From Leptoclinus maculatus (Eukaryota > Chordata > Actinopteri > Perciformes > Stichaeidae), in contig JAVDOI010000005.1 of assembly GCA_032191485.1 (NCBI GenBank), forward strand, positions 4,306,501 to 4,370,500: a stretch of 64,000 bases of DNA. The letters are read 5' to 3'. The notes below the pieces were generated by a model, which was not told the DNA's origin, searched no databases, and saw only the letters and a program-made list of their open reading frames with translations. Positions 1 to 12,071 of this stretch are shown here, piece by piece; position 1 is the stretch's first letter, and each line of letters begins with the position of its first letter. Position numbers and translations under genes: made by a program.

Positions 1-1303
1 GGACGGAGAGAGATGGACTCTTTGGGTGCGTCATTGCGTCGCGCCGGGGAAAGGGGTATCAGGTTTCCACCACTGTAGATCGGAGATGTAGCCGATAAAT
101 ATCTGTGACCACTGCAGATTAGTTTGTGCCGGGAATGAATTCCGATTGTAACCTTTCCCACTAAAGACAAAAGCCAGATGTTTATGTTTTTTTTTTTGTC
201 CAGTGGGAAAGGGGTATGATTGTCACTTGTAGCCGTAGTGGCAACTATGTAGTAGAAAGAGCGTACTGAAGACTGTGTTGATGGTTTGTTACAATGACAT
301 CACCTGGATGTGAGCTATTAGCATTAATCATACAGCAGCTTCTTCGATGGATGGTCAGTGTGTGGGTTGAGTTTACACAGCACAGCTAACCCGGAGTGTC
401 CAGCCTCCTGACAAGCCCACGGTGTGAGGAAGTGAATGATTAAATAATGAGGAGACCTTAATGCTTCTTCTGGCAGGACATGCGTCTGGTTATATACGAG
501 CACTTACGGCAGACAATAACTGTCCTCTTTGTCTGCTTAAAGAGAACAGACATTAAGAACAGGCCAACACCTCAGGACATAAATATTCACACTATTCAAA
601 TCAACGGGCCTGAGAGAATAACGCAAGGGCGCTAAGCGGGGTGAAATATGGTCGCAGGCTCGTTTCAGATGCACTTTAATGAGCTTTACGTCCTCTTTGT
701 GCTGACAGAAAGGAAAACACATCTTCTTAATTGAAATGCTCATTTCCTAACTATTTTCTCTTCAGGATGCGTTAGCCAGACACATGTCAATATTTCACAG
801 CCGTGGTGACGACAGGCAGAGGGTTATTTTATGTATCATATTAAGATTTATGACATTATGGTAAACACAAACAGAGTGTTACTTAAACAAACTCTATACT
901 GTATCACTCTATACTGTTTGCATGTATATTACAATGGCAGGAGAAATGAGTGAGGAGCAAGAGTAAGATGGAGAGCAAGAAGTTGTCTGCATTTTGAGCA
1001 AATTTGTACACTTCAACACTTCCTCTTAAAAAGATTGACTTCCTCACGCAGTGAAAAGCTACTCCGGAAAATTAGCGACAGTCTGCCAGCTTCTGTAAAT
1101 TATACTGAAAAGTGCACTGGCGCTCAGTTTAGGGCATTGAACTTCAATGCAAGCTAAAAGAGAAGACAGGAGATTAAATTGTCATGGGCGATAAAGTGCT
1201 GAGAGGTGTCAATCACTTATAGGTGCAATGTGAAAAATCTGGAAATCATTTTTGTTTAAAACGTTGAAAAAATGAACTAACATTATCAACAGAATGTGTA
1301 GAG
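1..1303. other. Intergenic sequence, no gene seen
   Basis: I see no exon-like open frame, RNA gene or clear repeat in this stretch. The short open frames have no recognisable domain and no convincing splice context. The last eight bases (1296-1303, GTGTAGAG) are the left copy of a hAT target duplication. Confidence 0.6.
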
Positions 1304-1407
1304 CAGGGGTGGCCAACCAGTCAGAGACTAAGAGCCACATTTTTACTGTGTTACCGCAAAGAGCCACATCATACACATGGGCACACATGAACATCACCCC
1401 ATCCCTT

Positions 1408-1410
<3 letters not shown>

Positions 1411-1465
<55 letters not shown>
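1411..1465. repeat. (CA)n microsatellite
   Basis: A pure CA dinucleotide run of about 27 units, lying inside the hAT copy. Confidence 0.97.
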
Positions 1466-1467
<2 letters not shown>

Positions 1468-1674
1468 CTGCTCAGCCAGATTTATTGTAAATGTCACACA
1501 CCAACATGATAATGACAGAAATTGACTCCTACAGTACTAAGACCACAGGCCAGTCATTTTCAACAATGAACATTGTGTGCACTGTCTCACACACACAAAC
1601 TCTCAGTTCAACCAAGTCCACAAACAAAAATATAATAATTTACAATAGCGTTTTTCTTTTACTATGCATGTTGC

Positions 1675-2535
1675 TTAGTGGGACTTCTGGCATTCCTTGC
1701 CTTGAACAATCCTCTTCAAATCTGGCTTGTATTCCGTTGTTGCCACACGAAGCAATTATTCCACATGGGTGTCAGTCAGAACAGATCGATGCTTTGATTT
1801 CACGTGTTTCAGGGTAGAAAACACAGACTCGCAGACGTATGTTGACCCAAACATTGACAGTATCTTAAGCGCAGCCCGTTTGACATTGGGTTATTTTTCC
1901 ATTGGCACACTTTTCCAGAACTCAATGGTCCCTTCCCTTAAAGCAGGTTTCAGTTGGTCCTCCTCACAAAGATCGATCATCTCCAACTCAGCCGCGGCCT
2001 CATCTGTGACTAGCGGGGCTTTCAAACAGTCCGTCTCCGCATTAAATGGGTCGACGAGGAACGTAATCTGTGGCCTTTTCAGTTGTAGATCACGGAACCG
2101 GGTCACAAAGCTTGTGCAGGTTTTCAATCACTGTTGCATATCTGGCTCTTTGCTTATTCAGGGCGGCGCTGGTGACTTGCCCGCTGGCTTTTAGCAGAGT
2201 AGGAAAATGCGTTAAATCTCCCTTTTGAATATGCGCCTTGAACAGCTTCAGTTTGTTGACAAGCGCAAACACACTTTGCACCAGGTCAGGCAGCATTTTT
2301 AACTTACCCTGCAGGGTCAGGTTCAGTCTGTCCAAGTGACACAGCATGTCGACCAAAAAGGCCAGATCCATAATCCACTCGAGGTCCGAGAGCTCGGATA
2401 GTCCTTGTCCTTCTCTTCCATGAACAGTTTCACGGCATTACGTTCAACAAAAAAATATAAACTCTCCCACTCTGTTAAAAACGTCCTGTGTTCATCTTCA
2501 TATTTTTGTTTTGCTGTGCATTTTTTCCCTGCCAT
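1675..2535 (-). pseudogene. hAT transposase remnant
   Basis: Three minus-strand segments read as pieces of a hAT transposase of the SPIN/Charlie-like kind. They are a short N-terminal piece beginning MAGKKCTAKQKYED near 2535, a middle piece (about 2371-2090) with the motif VDMLCHLDRLNL, and a C-terminal piece (about 2127-1675) that includes the dimerisation-domain signature FGSTYVCESVFSTLKHVKS. The frame changes near 2390 and again near 2100, and a TAA stop falls at about 1891-1893 inside the C-terminal piece. The N-terminal BED finger and most of the catalytic region are missing. Family assignment is from the C-terminal signature and the 8-bp target duplication. The gene is not functional. 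Confidence 0.8.
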
Positions 2536-2906
2536 TTTGAGAGTGAACTGGACACAAATTGTTTACTCAAATGATCTTGCCCCTACTGGGAAACTTTGCG
2601 GTATTTTCATCTCACGCACATGCGCGTTTGACGAAAATACCGTATTGAACTCAAGCGAAGCGAACACGCACATTAAAAAAAACACAAACACAAACTTCGA
2701 TATGAACGTAAGAGCCGCATGAAACCAGGCAAAGAGCCGCATGCGGCTCGGGAGCCGCGGGTTGGCCAGGCCTGGTGTAGAGATTACAGTGTTGAGGTTA
2801 TATCAAATTTGTCTATGTATTGAGTTGCAGAGATATAATTAGCATGCTAACCAGCTAGCCTCCTTGAGTTTGCTTATTAGATTAAATCCAAAGTGGGTTA
2901 AACGAG

Positions 2907-3557
2907 AATAGGGCTGAGGGAACATACAGTTGAGGGAACATAAAGCCCTATGTTCCTTCATGTTCCCTCAACCCATATGTTTCCTCAGCCTCTCGCTCTA
3001 TGTTCCCTCCGCTCTATGTTACCTCAGCCCTATATCACCTCAAACCTATGTTACTTCAGCCCTATGTAACATTACATTACAGTCATTTAGCAGATGCTTT
3101 TATCCAAAGCAACTTGCAATTATATCACATTATACACCGTAGGCACAGCTACAATTTTTGTGGTTAAGTGCCTTGCTCAAGGACACATTGACATGCAACT
3201 AGCGGAGCCGGGGGTCGAACCGCCGATCCTCTGATTGAAGGACGGCCCTGCTCTCCATTTAGCCACGGTAACCCCAACGGTAACCTCAGCCCTATGTTCC
3301 CTCAGCCCTATGTTCTCTCAGCTCTATGTTCCCTCAACCCTATGTTCCCTCAGCCCTATGTTCTCTCAGCTCTATGTTCCCTCAACCCTATGTTCCCTCA
3401 GCCCTATATGTTCCCTCAGCCCTATGTTCTCTCAGCTCTATGTTCCCTCAGCTCTATGTTCCCTCAGCCCTATGTTCCCTCAGCCCTATATGTTCCCTCA
3501 GCACAATGTTCTTTCAACCCTATGTTCCCTCAGCCTTATGTTCACTCAATATGTTAC
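2907..3557. repeat. Minisatellite, about 16-bp unit, interrupted by a SINE
   Basis: Imperfect tandem copies of a unit close to CTATGTTCCCTCAGCC fill about 2943-3066 and 3285-3557. At 2907-2942 and again near 3880-3960 the unit occurs in the opposite orientation (GGGAACATAGGGCTGAG), so the array can fold back on itself. It gives long open frames on the plus strand that are only repeat translations. Confidence 0.9.
3066..3285 (-). mobile_element. tRNA-derived SINE inserted in the minisatellite
   Basis: Read on the minus strand, the head at about 3285-3190 has a tRNA-like A box (GTGGCTAAATGGAGAG) and B box (GGTTCGACCCC). The tail holds the segment GCAGATGCTTTTATCCAAAG, common in teleost interspersed repeats. 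It separates two halves of one minisatellite, so it inserted after the array formed. Confidence 0.7.
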
Positions 3558-6500
3558 CCCTGCTAAGGAAATACAAAAAACACACATGCACAGCACATGG
3601 CTAATTATTATGTAGAATTACATCATCAGACCTTCCACATGGCAATCTTTTTTTCCTACTATGGTGAGGGCATGACCCGCCCACTCTGCCTCTGATTTTT
3701 TTAACCTGATATTCTTTCCCTGACTCGAACCAATCTCACTCCTCATACCTAAAGCTAACAAACCCAACCAACGAAGACAACAAGTACTAGCCAGACTGTC
3801 TGTCTGTTGTAGGATATTGTTAGCGTGATAACTCAAATAGTTATGAACAGATTTTAACATGAGACTAGGTTGATGCTGAGTGAACATAGAGCTGAGGGAG
3901 CAAAGGGCCTAACTTGGATGGCAAAAAAAAACATTGGTACTGAGGGAACATAGGGCTGAGCTGAACCCAATCCCTTTTTTCCTCACCTCAACCGTCACCA
4001 GCCTGAGAATAAAAGGACTAGTTTTCACCCATCAGCCTGTCCGGGGTCCACATTTGGGTTCTGCCTTACACTCAGTGACAGCATATCAAATATTCAGAGT
4101 TGTTCTAAGGGCAGAATCTGTTTTGAATTCATGATCAATTATTATGTCAGTCATGTTTTTCAAATAATGGACATTTTATTAAGCAATTAAAATGTTTTAT
4201 GGTGGCCTTAAACACAAATGTAAAGGATTTTTATACATTTCAGGCTGACTCCTCTTCTTTGGACATACAATAATGATGGAGAGAGAGAGACGCTGGAGTG
4301 TTGCTTTTTACTTTCCACAGAGCTCATCAGTGGAGAAGCCGTTTTACAGTTACAGCTCTCTTTAACGTCCAGCCTTCAATCCATCTTTCACCTCTCAATA
4401 AGCTAATAGGTCTAATGTGTCAAAATTGATTTCTAGGGGCCCTCTGCCTCCTCCTCCCACAGCTCTTTCTCATCCCCTTTCTCTGCTCACCTTCCTATCC
4501 GATTTATGGCCTTGTTAGTGCTGGAAAAACTACATTGATTTTTCTTTTCTTTTTTTTTCGTAAAACAGTTTTTTGTGAATGAACTGTAAAAACTAAATTC
4601 ACTCAAACGCTTCAATGAGATAGTTTGAAATAGTTCTTTTGAATAAAAGTTTAATCAAATTGGCATTAACAGATAGCAGTCTCAGACAGTCATCGACGGC
4701 GCTAAAGTGGGTTGAACTTGACATCAATCTTTTACAATGTAAACAGTTATAGTGAGCCTGAGAACTACGAAACTGTGGACGCTAGGCTTCTACGACAACG
4801 CTGTGGGTCTGAAAGGCATCTTCAGCTAGTCAGTGCGCACACACTGGGACTCACAGCCGGACCACAGAGAGCAACACGCACAGAGGGAGAGTTTTTTCAT
4901 TCACTGCTCAGGACGCCATCACTCTACCATATCTTTAGAGTGTTGTTTAATGCTCTGTCAATGCTCAACATTTTGATATTAGCATCTTTAAACTCTACGA
5001 TGAAAGATTCAAAATGATCATGTTTATATGATGAGATCCTGTCTGACCCTTCTGGATCAGTTATTTTAGAGGTCTGAAGCTGAGACTTGGCTTATTGTCG
5101 ATGCAACCTACATCTGACGTTTTTGTTAAAAACGGTCAGGACACTTCCTCTACAACACTCTAAGCCCAGAGGAAGTGCAGCAGAACTTTTATAAAAAAAA
5201 AAACTTTTAATGCAGTTTCAACTTTTATGGTGTTCTTGTACTACAGTTTGTTTTGCCTGTACCATATTACACAATTGTTTTATGCATTTTATAACTTGGG
5301 GTTTTAATTTCTACTTTTATCCAGCTATAATCTATATTTTCTATAACAATAATGTATCAAATGATAACGTGAAAACCATGTGACAGTGTGAAATGGGTCG
5401 CTTGTTTTGATGAACGTACAGAGAATCATCAGCTGAATCTACAGCTCCCCACGGCTTTCGGAAGAATTAAAGCCATTTCACACCAAGCTAGAATTTTAAC
5501 CTGAGAATTTTTGAAGGAAATTTGTGAAAACAGATTTGATGGGTTCTTATAAATGCTTGCATGTAATGCATCTGGACATGAAAACATGGGTTGTTATTTC
5601 CACATTTTAATCTTCAGACGGCACACTGCTACAGAGCTGCTGGGTATGGTTGTTCACCTTCGGACCCACCGCGCAAATATGTCTGAACTGTGTCCGACTT
5701 CTTCCAGAGGGGATCTGGGAAATGTGAGGAATGCTTAGCATCACCTTGTGAATCCTCTGCTTCAAACCCCCCTCTCATCTGCAGCCCAAAGGTTATCTGC
5801 TGCCGGTCTCGTCTGCATACACAGTTTCATTCTAAAAACACTTGTGACCGAACCGTGCTGGTGTGAATCGTGTCCAACAGCCACATCTCAAATAGATCTG
5901 CGGCTCTGCAGCCTCCGTTTTGTTTACTGCTGGCTGCTTGTAGAGTTTGCAGTCACTTAGTGTAGCTTCTATTGAGGAGATGATCTGCCACTGAAAGAGC
6001 TTCATGGGAGCAGAACGTTGTGAACATCCAGCTAAATATATTGTATTTAATGATAATAAGACATCACATGCACCCCATGATTATAACCAGAGCCAGATTA
6101 ACCGACCAGTGGACCCTGGGGCAAAAATATGTGCACTAATTATTTATATAACACGTCAGCACAATATAGAGTAATCATGTCCTTACAACTACCCTTTAAT
6201 TAAGGGCTCCTCTTCTACACCGGGCCTCAAGATTATGTAACAGAGCAGGTGTTGCATGAAGTTCCCTTTCGTTTCAGTTTATAATAGCTTTAGTGGTTGT
6301 GATGGGAATGACTGGTGCAATGAGATGGTGTTAGAAGTACCATGTACAAATTATCTATGTACTGTATATATGTGTATCTTTAAGGTCTAACAAATGTGCT
6401 GAATGCATTTTCTTACTAATTTACAAAGGCGATTTAAACTTTTGTTTTTAAATATCATGCATTGTTTACATCCATGTTTGTAAGCTTCCACTCTTCCTCT

Positions 6501-8091
6501 TAGCTGCCTTCGTGATGTACACTACGTTTCTTTCTGTAACAGAGCAGGTGTTGCCAAGGATTGAACCTTCGACCCCCTCTTAACCCAGTGAGCCACGGTC
6601 GCCCCATCATGTAAACATTTTAGACATGAGTTTATGCTCTCAATCCCTAGTTTCAAGTCTTCTTCAATACAGCATGATGTTCATTTAGTAAATTAAGGTC
6701 CATTTAGATTCAGATAGACCGTTGTCCGGTCTGGGAGTTGTCTGTGTTTTAGCCTCAGAACTTCAACCCTTTTACAGTGTGTTTTCTCTTCATGAAAGTT
6801 AACTAACATTTTGGGCCTAAAAATCTCTCATTTAGCGTTCAGGTCTACTGACGACAGCCATAAATCAAGATGGCGATGGCCAAAATGCGGAACTCAAGGC
6901 TTCAAACCTGTAGTCCACAAACCAATGGATGGCGTCATGGTGACTACGTTCATTTGTTATCCAGGCTATGGTTTGCACGCGTGCATGTGGATCATCACGG
7001 CGCACCATAAAAAACTAAATGGGGACCTACTCGAAAATACTTTGCTCTACAGCGCTACTAGAGGTAAACAAGGGTACATTTTACTGGACCCAGGACTGTA
7101 ACAAATTACTGTTACAGCAACCTGCCTGCTAACAACACACAGAAGGAGAGTGACTTTATTATCTGCTCAGGTCGACAATACTCCACTATATCTTTACATA
7201 GATTATAGTTGTTTGCTGATATATTATTGTTCATAATGTTAAATACAGCTCCTTTAAACTTGAGTGCATGCTGACAGACATATGACAAATTAACAAGTTA
7301 TGTGACATTTTCTACCAGAGTTCATAGTATTGCCTACTTTGATTTCATTAGTTAATCATATCTTCTTAAAATCCTTAAATATATGAATACAATTCCAATG
7401 AGTACTTGTATTACAATGATACTCCACAATGCTTCTTTAGTCCTACATGAACTATAAATATCTCTAAAGGAAGAAAGTCTCCAACACTTTGTCAGACTGA
7501 ATATGACATGAATGGACGCCCTGCAGTCTGATGGTGACTGGCTACACTTGACTTTCTCATGGCTTGTCTTGCAGTCCGCCCCACCTCGAGACTTGGGGCC
7601 GCTTTGTGTGTGTGTGTTTGTGTTTGATATCAGCTCGGGCCCCGTCTCTTTTAACACCTCCGCTCTGCTGTTAAACTACATTCCTCCCACCTCCGAAGCC
7701 CAACTATGTTCACTCGCACTAACCTGTTACCGTCAGGCCATTCATCAACGTTCCACTGTCCAAACACGGGAGGTGTTAGGGAGACAGTGCTGCCAGAGCG
7801 GGTTTGGAAGCTCTCCAGTGACCCTGGCTGTGGAGAAGATTTCCAGTCAGAGGACATAAAGTCTGCAAGAGGACGACAGGGAGACTTGATCAGAGGTGTG
7901 TTAGATCGCACATGAACATTATTGTAAAAGAATAAATGATGCTTGATGCTACAGATGACTAAACTGACTCCAGTAAAGGTATCAAAAGAGGAAACGTTTT
8001 CAGCACACCAAACGCACCAGCTCTGGCTTCCTGATGGACTAAAATGTCTGCTAAAGTTTGTCTTTTTGAGTGTTTCTTTCACCTTTCAAAA
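3558..8091. other. Intergenic sequence with repeat fragments
   Basis: No gene can be supported. About 6538-6606 is a second tRNA-like SINE head (minus strand, B-box-like GGTTCAATCC). About 6611-6960 is an inverted, partly replaced copy of the dispersed repeat also found at 8092, 50066 and 57545. Segments near 4020-4130, 4700-5010 and 7120-7260 share phrases such as CACTCTACCATATCTTTA and look like diverged copies of another repeat. Confidence 0.55.
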
Positions 8092-8520
8092 TAATGATTT
8101 ACTTGTTACTCTTATCTGTACCATAGTCTATAAGAAGTGGACGTAGTCATCGTGATGTCACCCATTGGTTTGTGGACTGCTGTTTTGAAGTCTTGAGTTT
8201 GGCAATTTCGCCGTCACCATCTTGGAATACGGCCGTCGCCATGTTGTTGTTTTTTGCAACCAATGAACGGAAGTTACCATATTTGAATGCGGAGGAGTGA
8301 CGTAGCGGCAGCGACCTATCAATCACAGTAAGCCCGCCCTAAAGCATACTCTGCTTTATGGTCTATTTGACTCTAAATGGACCATCATTTACTAAATGAA
8401 CATCATGCTGTATTGAAGAAGAGTCGCCCCCCCCCCCCTGCTGGTCAGTAGAGAGAATGCAGGTTTTAAGACACTTCCGCATTGGCTTCACTTGGCAGAA
8501 CATGAGGTTGCCGCCTGATC
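8092..8520 (+). repeat. Dispersed repeat, copy 1
   Basis: This copy shares long stretches with 50066-50580 and 57545-57995. Shared landmarks include TTTATGGTCTATTTGACT, ATGAACATCATG and, near the end, GACACTTCCGCATTGGCTTC. No coding potential is seen. It is probably a non-autonomous DNA transposon or SINE; the class cannot be settled from the sequence. Confidence 0.75.
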
Positions 8521-9219
8521 TTTACTCTTTTATTTTGGTCTTGGTAGCCTCATTGTCAACAGGGGTCCAGTTGTTATTTTAATATTCTCATAACCAGAAG
8601 TGTTCTCAATGTGGTGGACTCATGATGATAAAGAGCATTAATCCCAAATGCTTTGTGACTGTCACGACGTACTCTTCCAAACAATTCCGAATGGGCAGTA
8701 GAAATACTCAAACAAAACCAAGCTACATACCAAATACCGCAAAACGGATCTCAGATCCCGGACGAGCCCCCAACTGTCACGACCTGGCTCTGGCAGCCAT
8801 GACCAAAGCAGGGAGACGCAGACAGTGTACCAAAAAGCAAGGTGTTTATTGGACATAAACAATTCGTGTAACGATAAATGGTGGTTAGAACGAGCCGTCC
8901 TCGTTCCTCCACGGGGTGATAGGGGGACTAGTGTTGCCAGGAAGCGGGGCTTTATTCTGGAGCACCGGGCCCAGGTGTCTCCAGTCTGCAATCACCCGGA
9001 ACCTGCCATTAAAGGGACACACCCACGCACAAACAAGTAGCATGGCAGGGAACCGTCACCCCCCCATAAGAACTGGGTCCTGCAGGGAACCCCAGTATCA
9101 AACAAAACTTTCATCTAATGTTTCTTTGCTAAGACCAACTCAAAAATACCAAAAATTGGCTGAAACCCCCCCCCCCCCAAAAAAATACTTTACCAAATGG
9201 CCCTAAACAACGGCCTAGC

Positions 9220-11216
9220 CTAGTAGCTCTTGCCCCCAGGTTCCCACTGTCGCAACCGGTGCACCCACTCTTCCACCAACAGCCAATCCTGAAGGAAATA
9301 ACCACCAGCACCATGCAGGACATCAGTCTCAGGGCGGACCCGTCGAAACAGCTCCTTCAGAGAGGGGTCAGCGTGCTGCTCCGCGATCAGACCACTGCGA
9401 GCCATTGACAAGGGAAAATCAGACAGAGGCAGCGAGAACTTCACTGCAACACTTTCTTTCTCTGACTGAGACACAGGTTTCGTAGCTGCCATCGCACGCG
9501 TTCCTGCGCAGGCTGTGAACGCTTCAGGGACATCCCGTTCGCGTGGGTCTACACTCAGCAGTGGCACGGATTGCACTACAGGCGGAGGTACATCTGCCCA
9601 GACACGTGCCCCAACCAAACCGTTTCCCAGGATGACAGAAATGCCCTGGATTGGGAATGCTGGACGCACTGCTAGGTTAGCTTCATCCTGGAACAAATCA
9701 CACTGGAGCATTACTTTGTGCACAGGAGTCAACATCACATTCATATCCATACCCCGAACAGGAACAAAGTCTCCTGTATCAGACTCCCTGGACAAGGGAA
9801 GTACTCCCGCCAGGATGAAAGAGTCCAAAGCCCCTGTGTCCCTCAAAATCGTCACTGGCACCATCGACTCTCCTCCTACCATCGACACCAAACCGTCATG
9901 GATAAATGGTCGGTAGGCATCCAATCTCCCTGGACCAGAGTCTCCTACCTGCAAGTCAAAACCGTCAGGAGCGGTGACTTGAGAGACGGGTGCGGCTAAA
10001 CCAATACCTTTAGCATGAGACCCATATGCAGTATGTTCAGGCTGAGGTTCCAACAAAGGACAGTCGACCTTCCAGTGTCCTCGTTTGTGGCAATAGTTAC
10101 AAACTCGCTCCGCATTACACAGACCACTACCGCCTCTAGCCGGACCAGTTTCACCATGCCTGCCCAGTGACTCTCTGCCACCGGCAGCACTCATGTCCCT
10201 GATACCACTACCAGACCTGTGCTCAGCAAATCCGCCTCTGTGCGTAAGCACATAATCGTCAGCGAGAGCCGCTCCCGCAGCCGCTGCCGCAGCCGCGTTC
10301 GTTACCTTCTGTTCACTGATGTACGCCGCAACGCGCACAGGAACTGAGTTTTTAAACTGCTCTAGCACCACAAGATCACCCAACTGATCAAAGTCATGAA
10401 TACCAGAAGCAGAGCACCAACGAGTAAAATGAATATTCAGATCCTGTGCGAATTCCAGATGACTCTGATTCTCTCCTTTCTGTAAGTTCCTAAATCGTTG
10501 CCGGTAGGCCTCGGGAACCAACTCATACGCCTTTAATACCGCTGCTTTCACAGATGAATATTTTTCACTATCAGCATCGGTTAACGAGGAGTATGCCTCC
10601 TGCGCTCTCCCAGTCAACATGCACTGCAGCATTAGCGTGCGCGCTGAGTCTGGCCAACTACACGCATCAGCCACACGCTCAAACAATGAAAAAAACAACT
10701 CCGGATCTTATTCAGAAAATTTTGGCAAGAGTCTTAAGTTACCCAAGACATCAAAACCATCCGCAGACTGTTCTGAAAAAGACGAAGACTTCCTACCAAA
10801 CTCACCAGCTTGCCTTCCTTAATCAATGACAGTCTAAACTGCTCAATCTCCAATTTGGCCTGTTCGGTCTGCTGGCGCAGCCTCTCCACAGCCAATTCTG
10901 TCTCCAGTTCAGCTTGTTTATTAACCTTGTCGTGGTCAAGCTGTAACATCAGCAACTCTTTTTGCTGTTCAAAGGTTAAATTCGATCTCGTTTGGGGCGG
11001 AGAACACGCGGCCTCCAGGCCAACAGCTGACGGATCTTCAATCAAAATATTCTTTTCAAATAAATTAGCCTTCAGAACGGCCTTCACTCTCTCCCACCGA
11101 CGTTTATCACCAACTTCGATCTTATAATGTTCTGCTATGTTCAGCAGTTGATCTTTTGTGCAGAGATCAAACAACTTCTCAGAGGGAGAAGCAAAGAAGC
11201 TCTCAACACTCTCCAT
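9220..11216 (-). pseudogene. Gag-protease remnant with SCAN-like gag of a Ty3/Gypsy-type element
   Basis: The gag starts at ATG 11216 (MESVESFFASPSEKL). A glutamine- and glutamate-rich coiled coil follows, then a SCAN-like gag core (motifs SWPDSARTLMLQCML and YELVPEAYRQRF) and an alanine run. A zinc knuckle comes next (CNYCHKRGHWKVDC, complete CCHC spacing), then a protease-like segment where the usual DSG reads DTG (RDTGALDSF). The segment before the stop (GGYFLQDWLLVEEWVHR) resembles the linker that precedes integrase in fish elements of the Gmr1-like kind, but nothing follows it. The frame is lost near 10,790 and a stop interrupts the region near 10,710. The gene is dead. Confidence 0.8.
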
Positions 11217-11597
11217 ACTTAAGCGCAATTTAAATCAATGCAATGAACAGTGAAGGCTACTGGTGCACAAGCCACGGAGTCTGGCCTAGTCAGCATACGA
11301 GTGCGCCCCTCTAGCTGACTGCCTACCAGAATCTATCTACATAACACTCAACCCTAGTCTTCATGCAGTTAATGGTGGTGGGTAATTATGCACTAAAGCC
11401 CAGTGGGGAGGGAAAGCAACCAGAAACTGGCGACTCACCCCGAACCATGGATGTGCTCCCGAGCAAGATTGCTCTAACCACGGTCACCGCAACATTAATA
11501 AAACAACAAACAAGACGAAACCCAAAGGGGTAACGCCTCTGAACCTACCAGGGGAACAACGTTTGCGTCAGAGTTGTTTGAAGTGCACCAGTCAGAC
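11217..11597 (-). other. Untranslated leader of the outer LTR element
   Basis: No open frame or other feature is seen here. It lies upstream of the gag ATG and is cut at 11597 by the sushi-type insertion. The leader continues at 18328-18470. The five bases 11593-11597 (CAGAC) are one copy of the target duplication. Confidence 0.6.
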
Positions 11598-11987
11598 TGT
11601 TACGGTCGGTTTGTTCTGGACCCAAACGCAGACACCAGGACGGCAGAGTAGGTGAGAAAAAGGTTTTATTTGGCTTTGTCTGTGGAGCCGGAGGAGCATG
11701 CAGGTGGAGCAGCGAGGCGGTGTGAGCGGCTGGCTGCGACGTGGCACGGGAATCGCTGAGGCAGAGGAAAAACACAAGTTAGCTGAAAAGTCATTTAAAG
11801 TTAACTTGCTCCAGGAAAAATGGTTTAGCTCAACAGGAGCCGAGGTTATAGCTACCACTGAGCTGAAGAAACAATCTGGCGATGAGACTGCAGGAAGCCG
11901 GGGTATTTGAGCTGACGGTGATGAGGTCTAACTGTTGGCAGGTGAGGAGGTGAGCCCAGGTGCCAGATGATTGCGGCCGCGCTCACG

Positions 11988-12026
<39 letters not shown>

Positions 12027-12071
12027 GAGAACAGAGGGGAGACGAGCTGAGGTCACAGCGGAGCCGTGACA
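11598..12071 (-). repeat. 3' LTR of the sushi-type element
   Basis: This 474-bp LTR contains a CA microsatellite (11989-12021). On the minus strand, a TATA-like TCAAATAC at about 11905-11912 lies some 30 bases before GCCAGATTGTT (11880-11870), the inferred start of the transcript. Confidence 0.9.

Larger units (their letters stand above)
1304..2774 (-). mobile_element. hAT-type DNA transposon copy with 8-bp target duplication
   Basis: The element begins CAGGGGTGGCCAACC and ends in an imperfect inverted copy (GGTTGGCCAGGCCTG). It is flanked on both sides by the 8-bp direct repeat GTGTAGAG (1296-1303 and 2775-2782), the duplication length typical of hAT elements. Inside, on the minus strand, lie remains of a transposase gene. 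A CA microsatellite sits near the left end. The gene is too short and broken to work alone, so this is an internally deleted, decayed copy. Confidence 0.85.

Noticed and set aside
3100..3290. tRNA-like sequence with A and B boxes
   Set aside because: The anticodon arm and acceptor stem do not fold as a tRNA gene, and the tail is a known type of interspersed repeat, so it is called a SINE.
3235..3615. Three long overlapping plus-strand frames rich in Pro, Ser, Leu and Cys
   Set aside because: They are translations of the 16-bp minisatellite in all three frames.
11592..11910. Open frames near 11.6-11.9 kb repeated at 16.2-16.5 kb
   Set aside because: They lie in the two LTRs of one retrotransposon; the duplication is the LTR pair, not a gene family.
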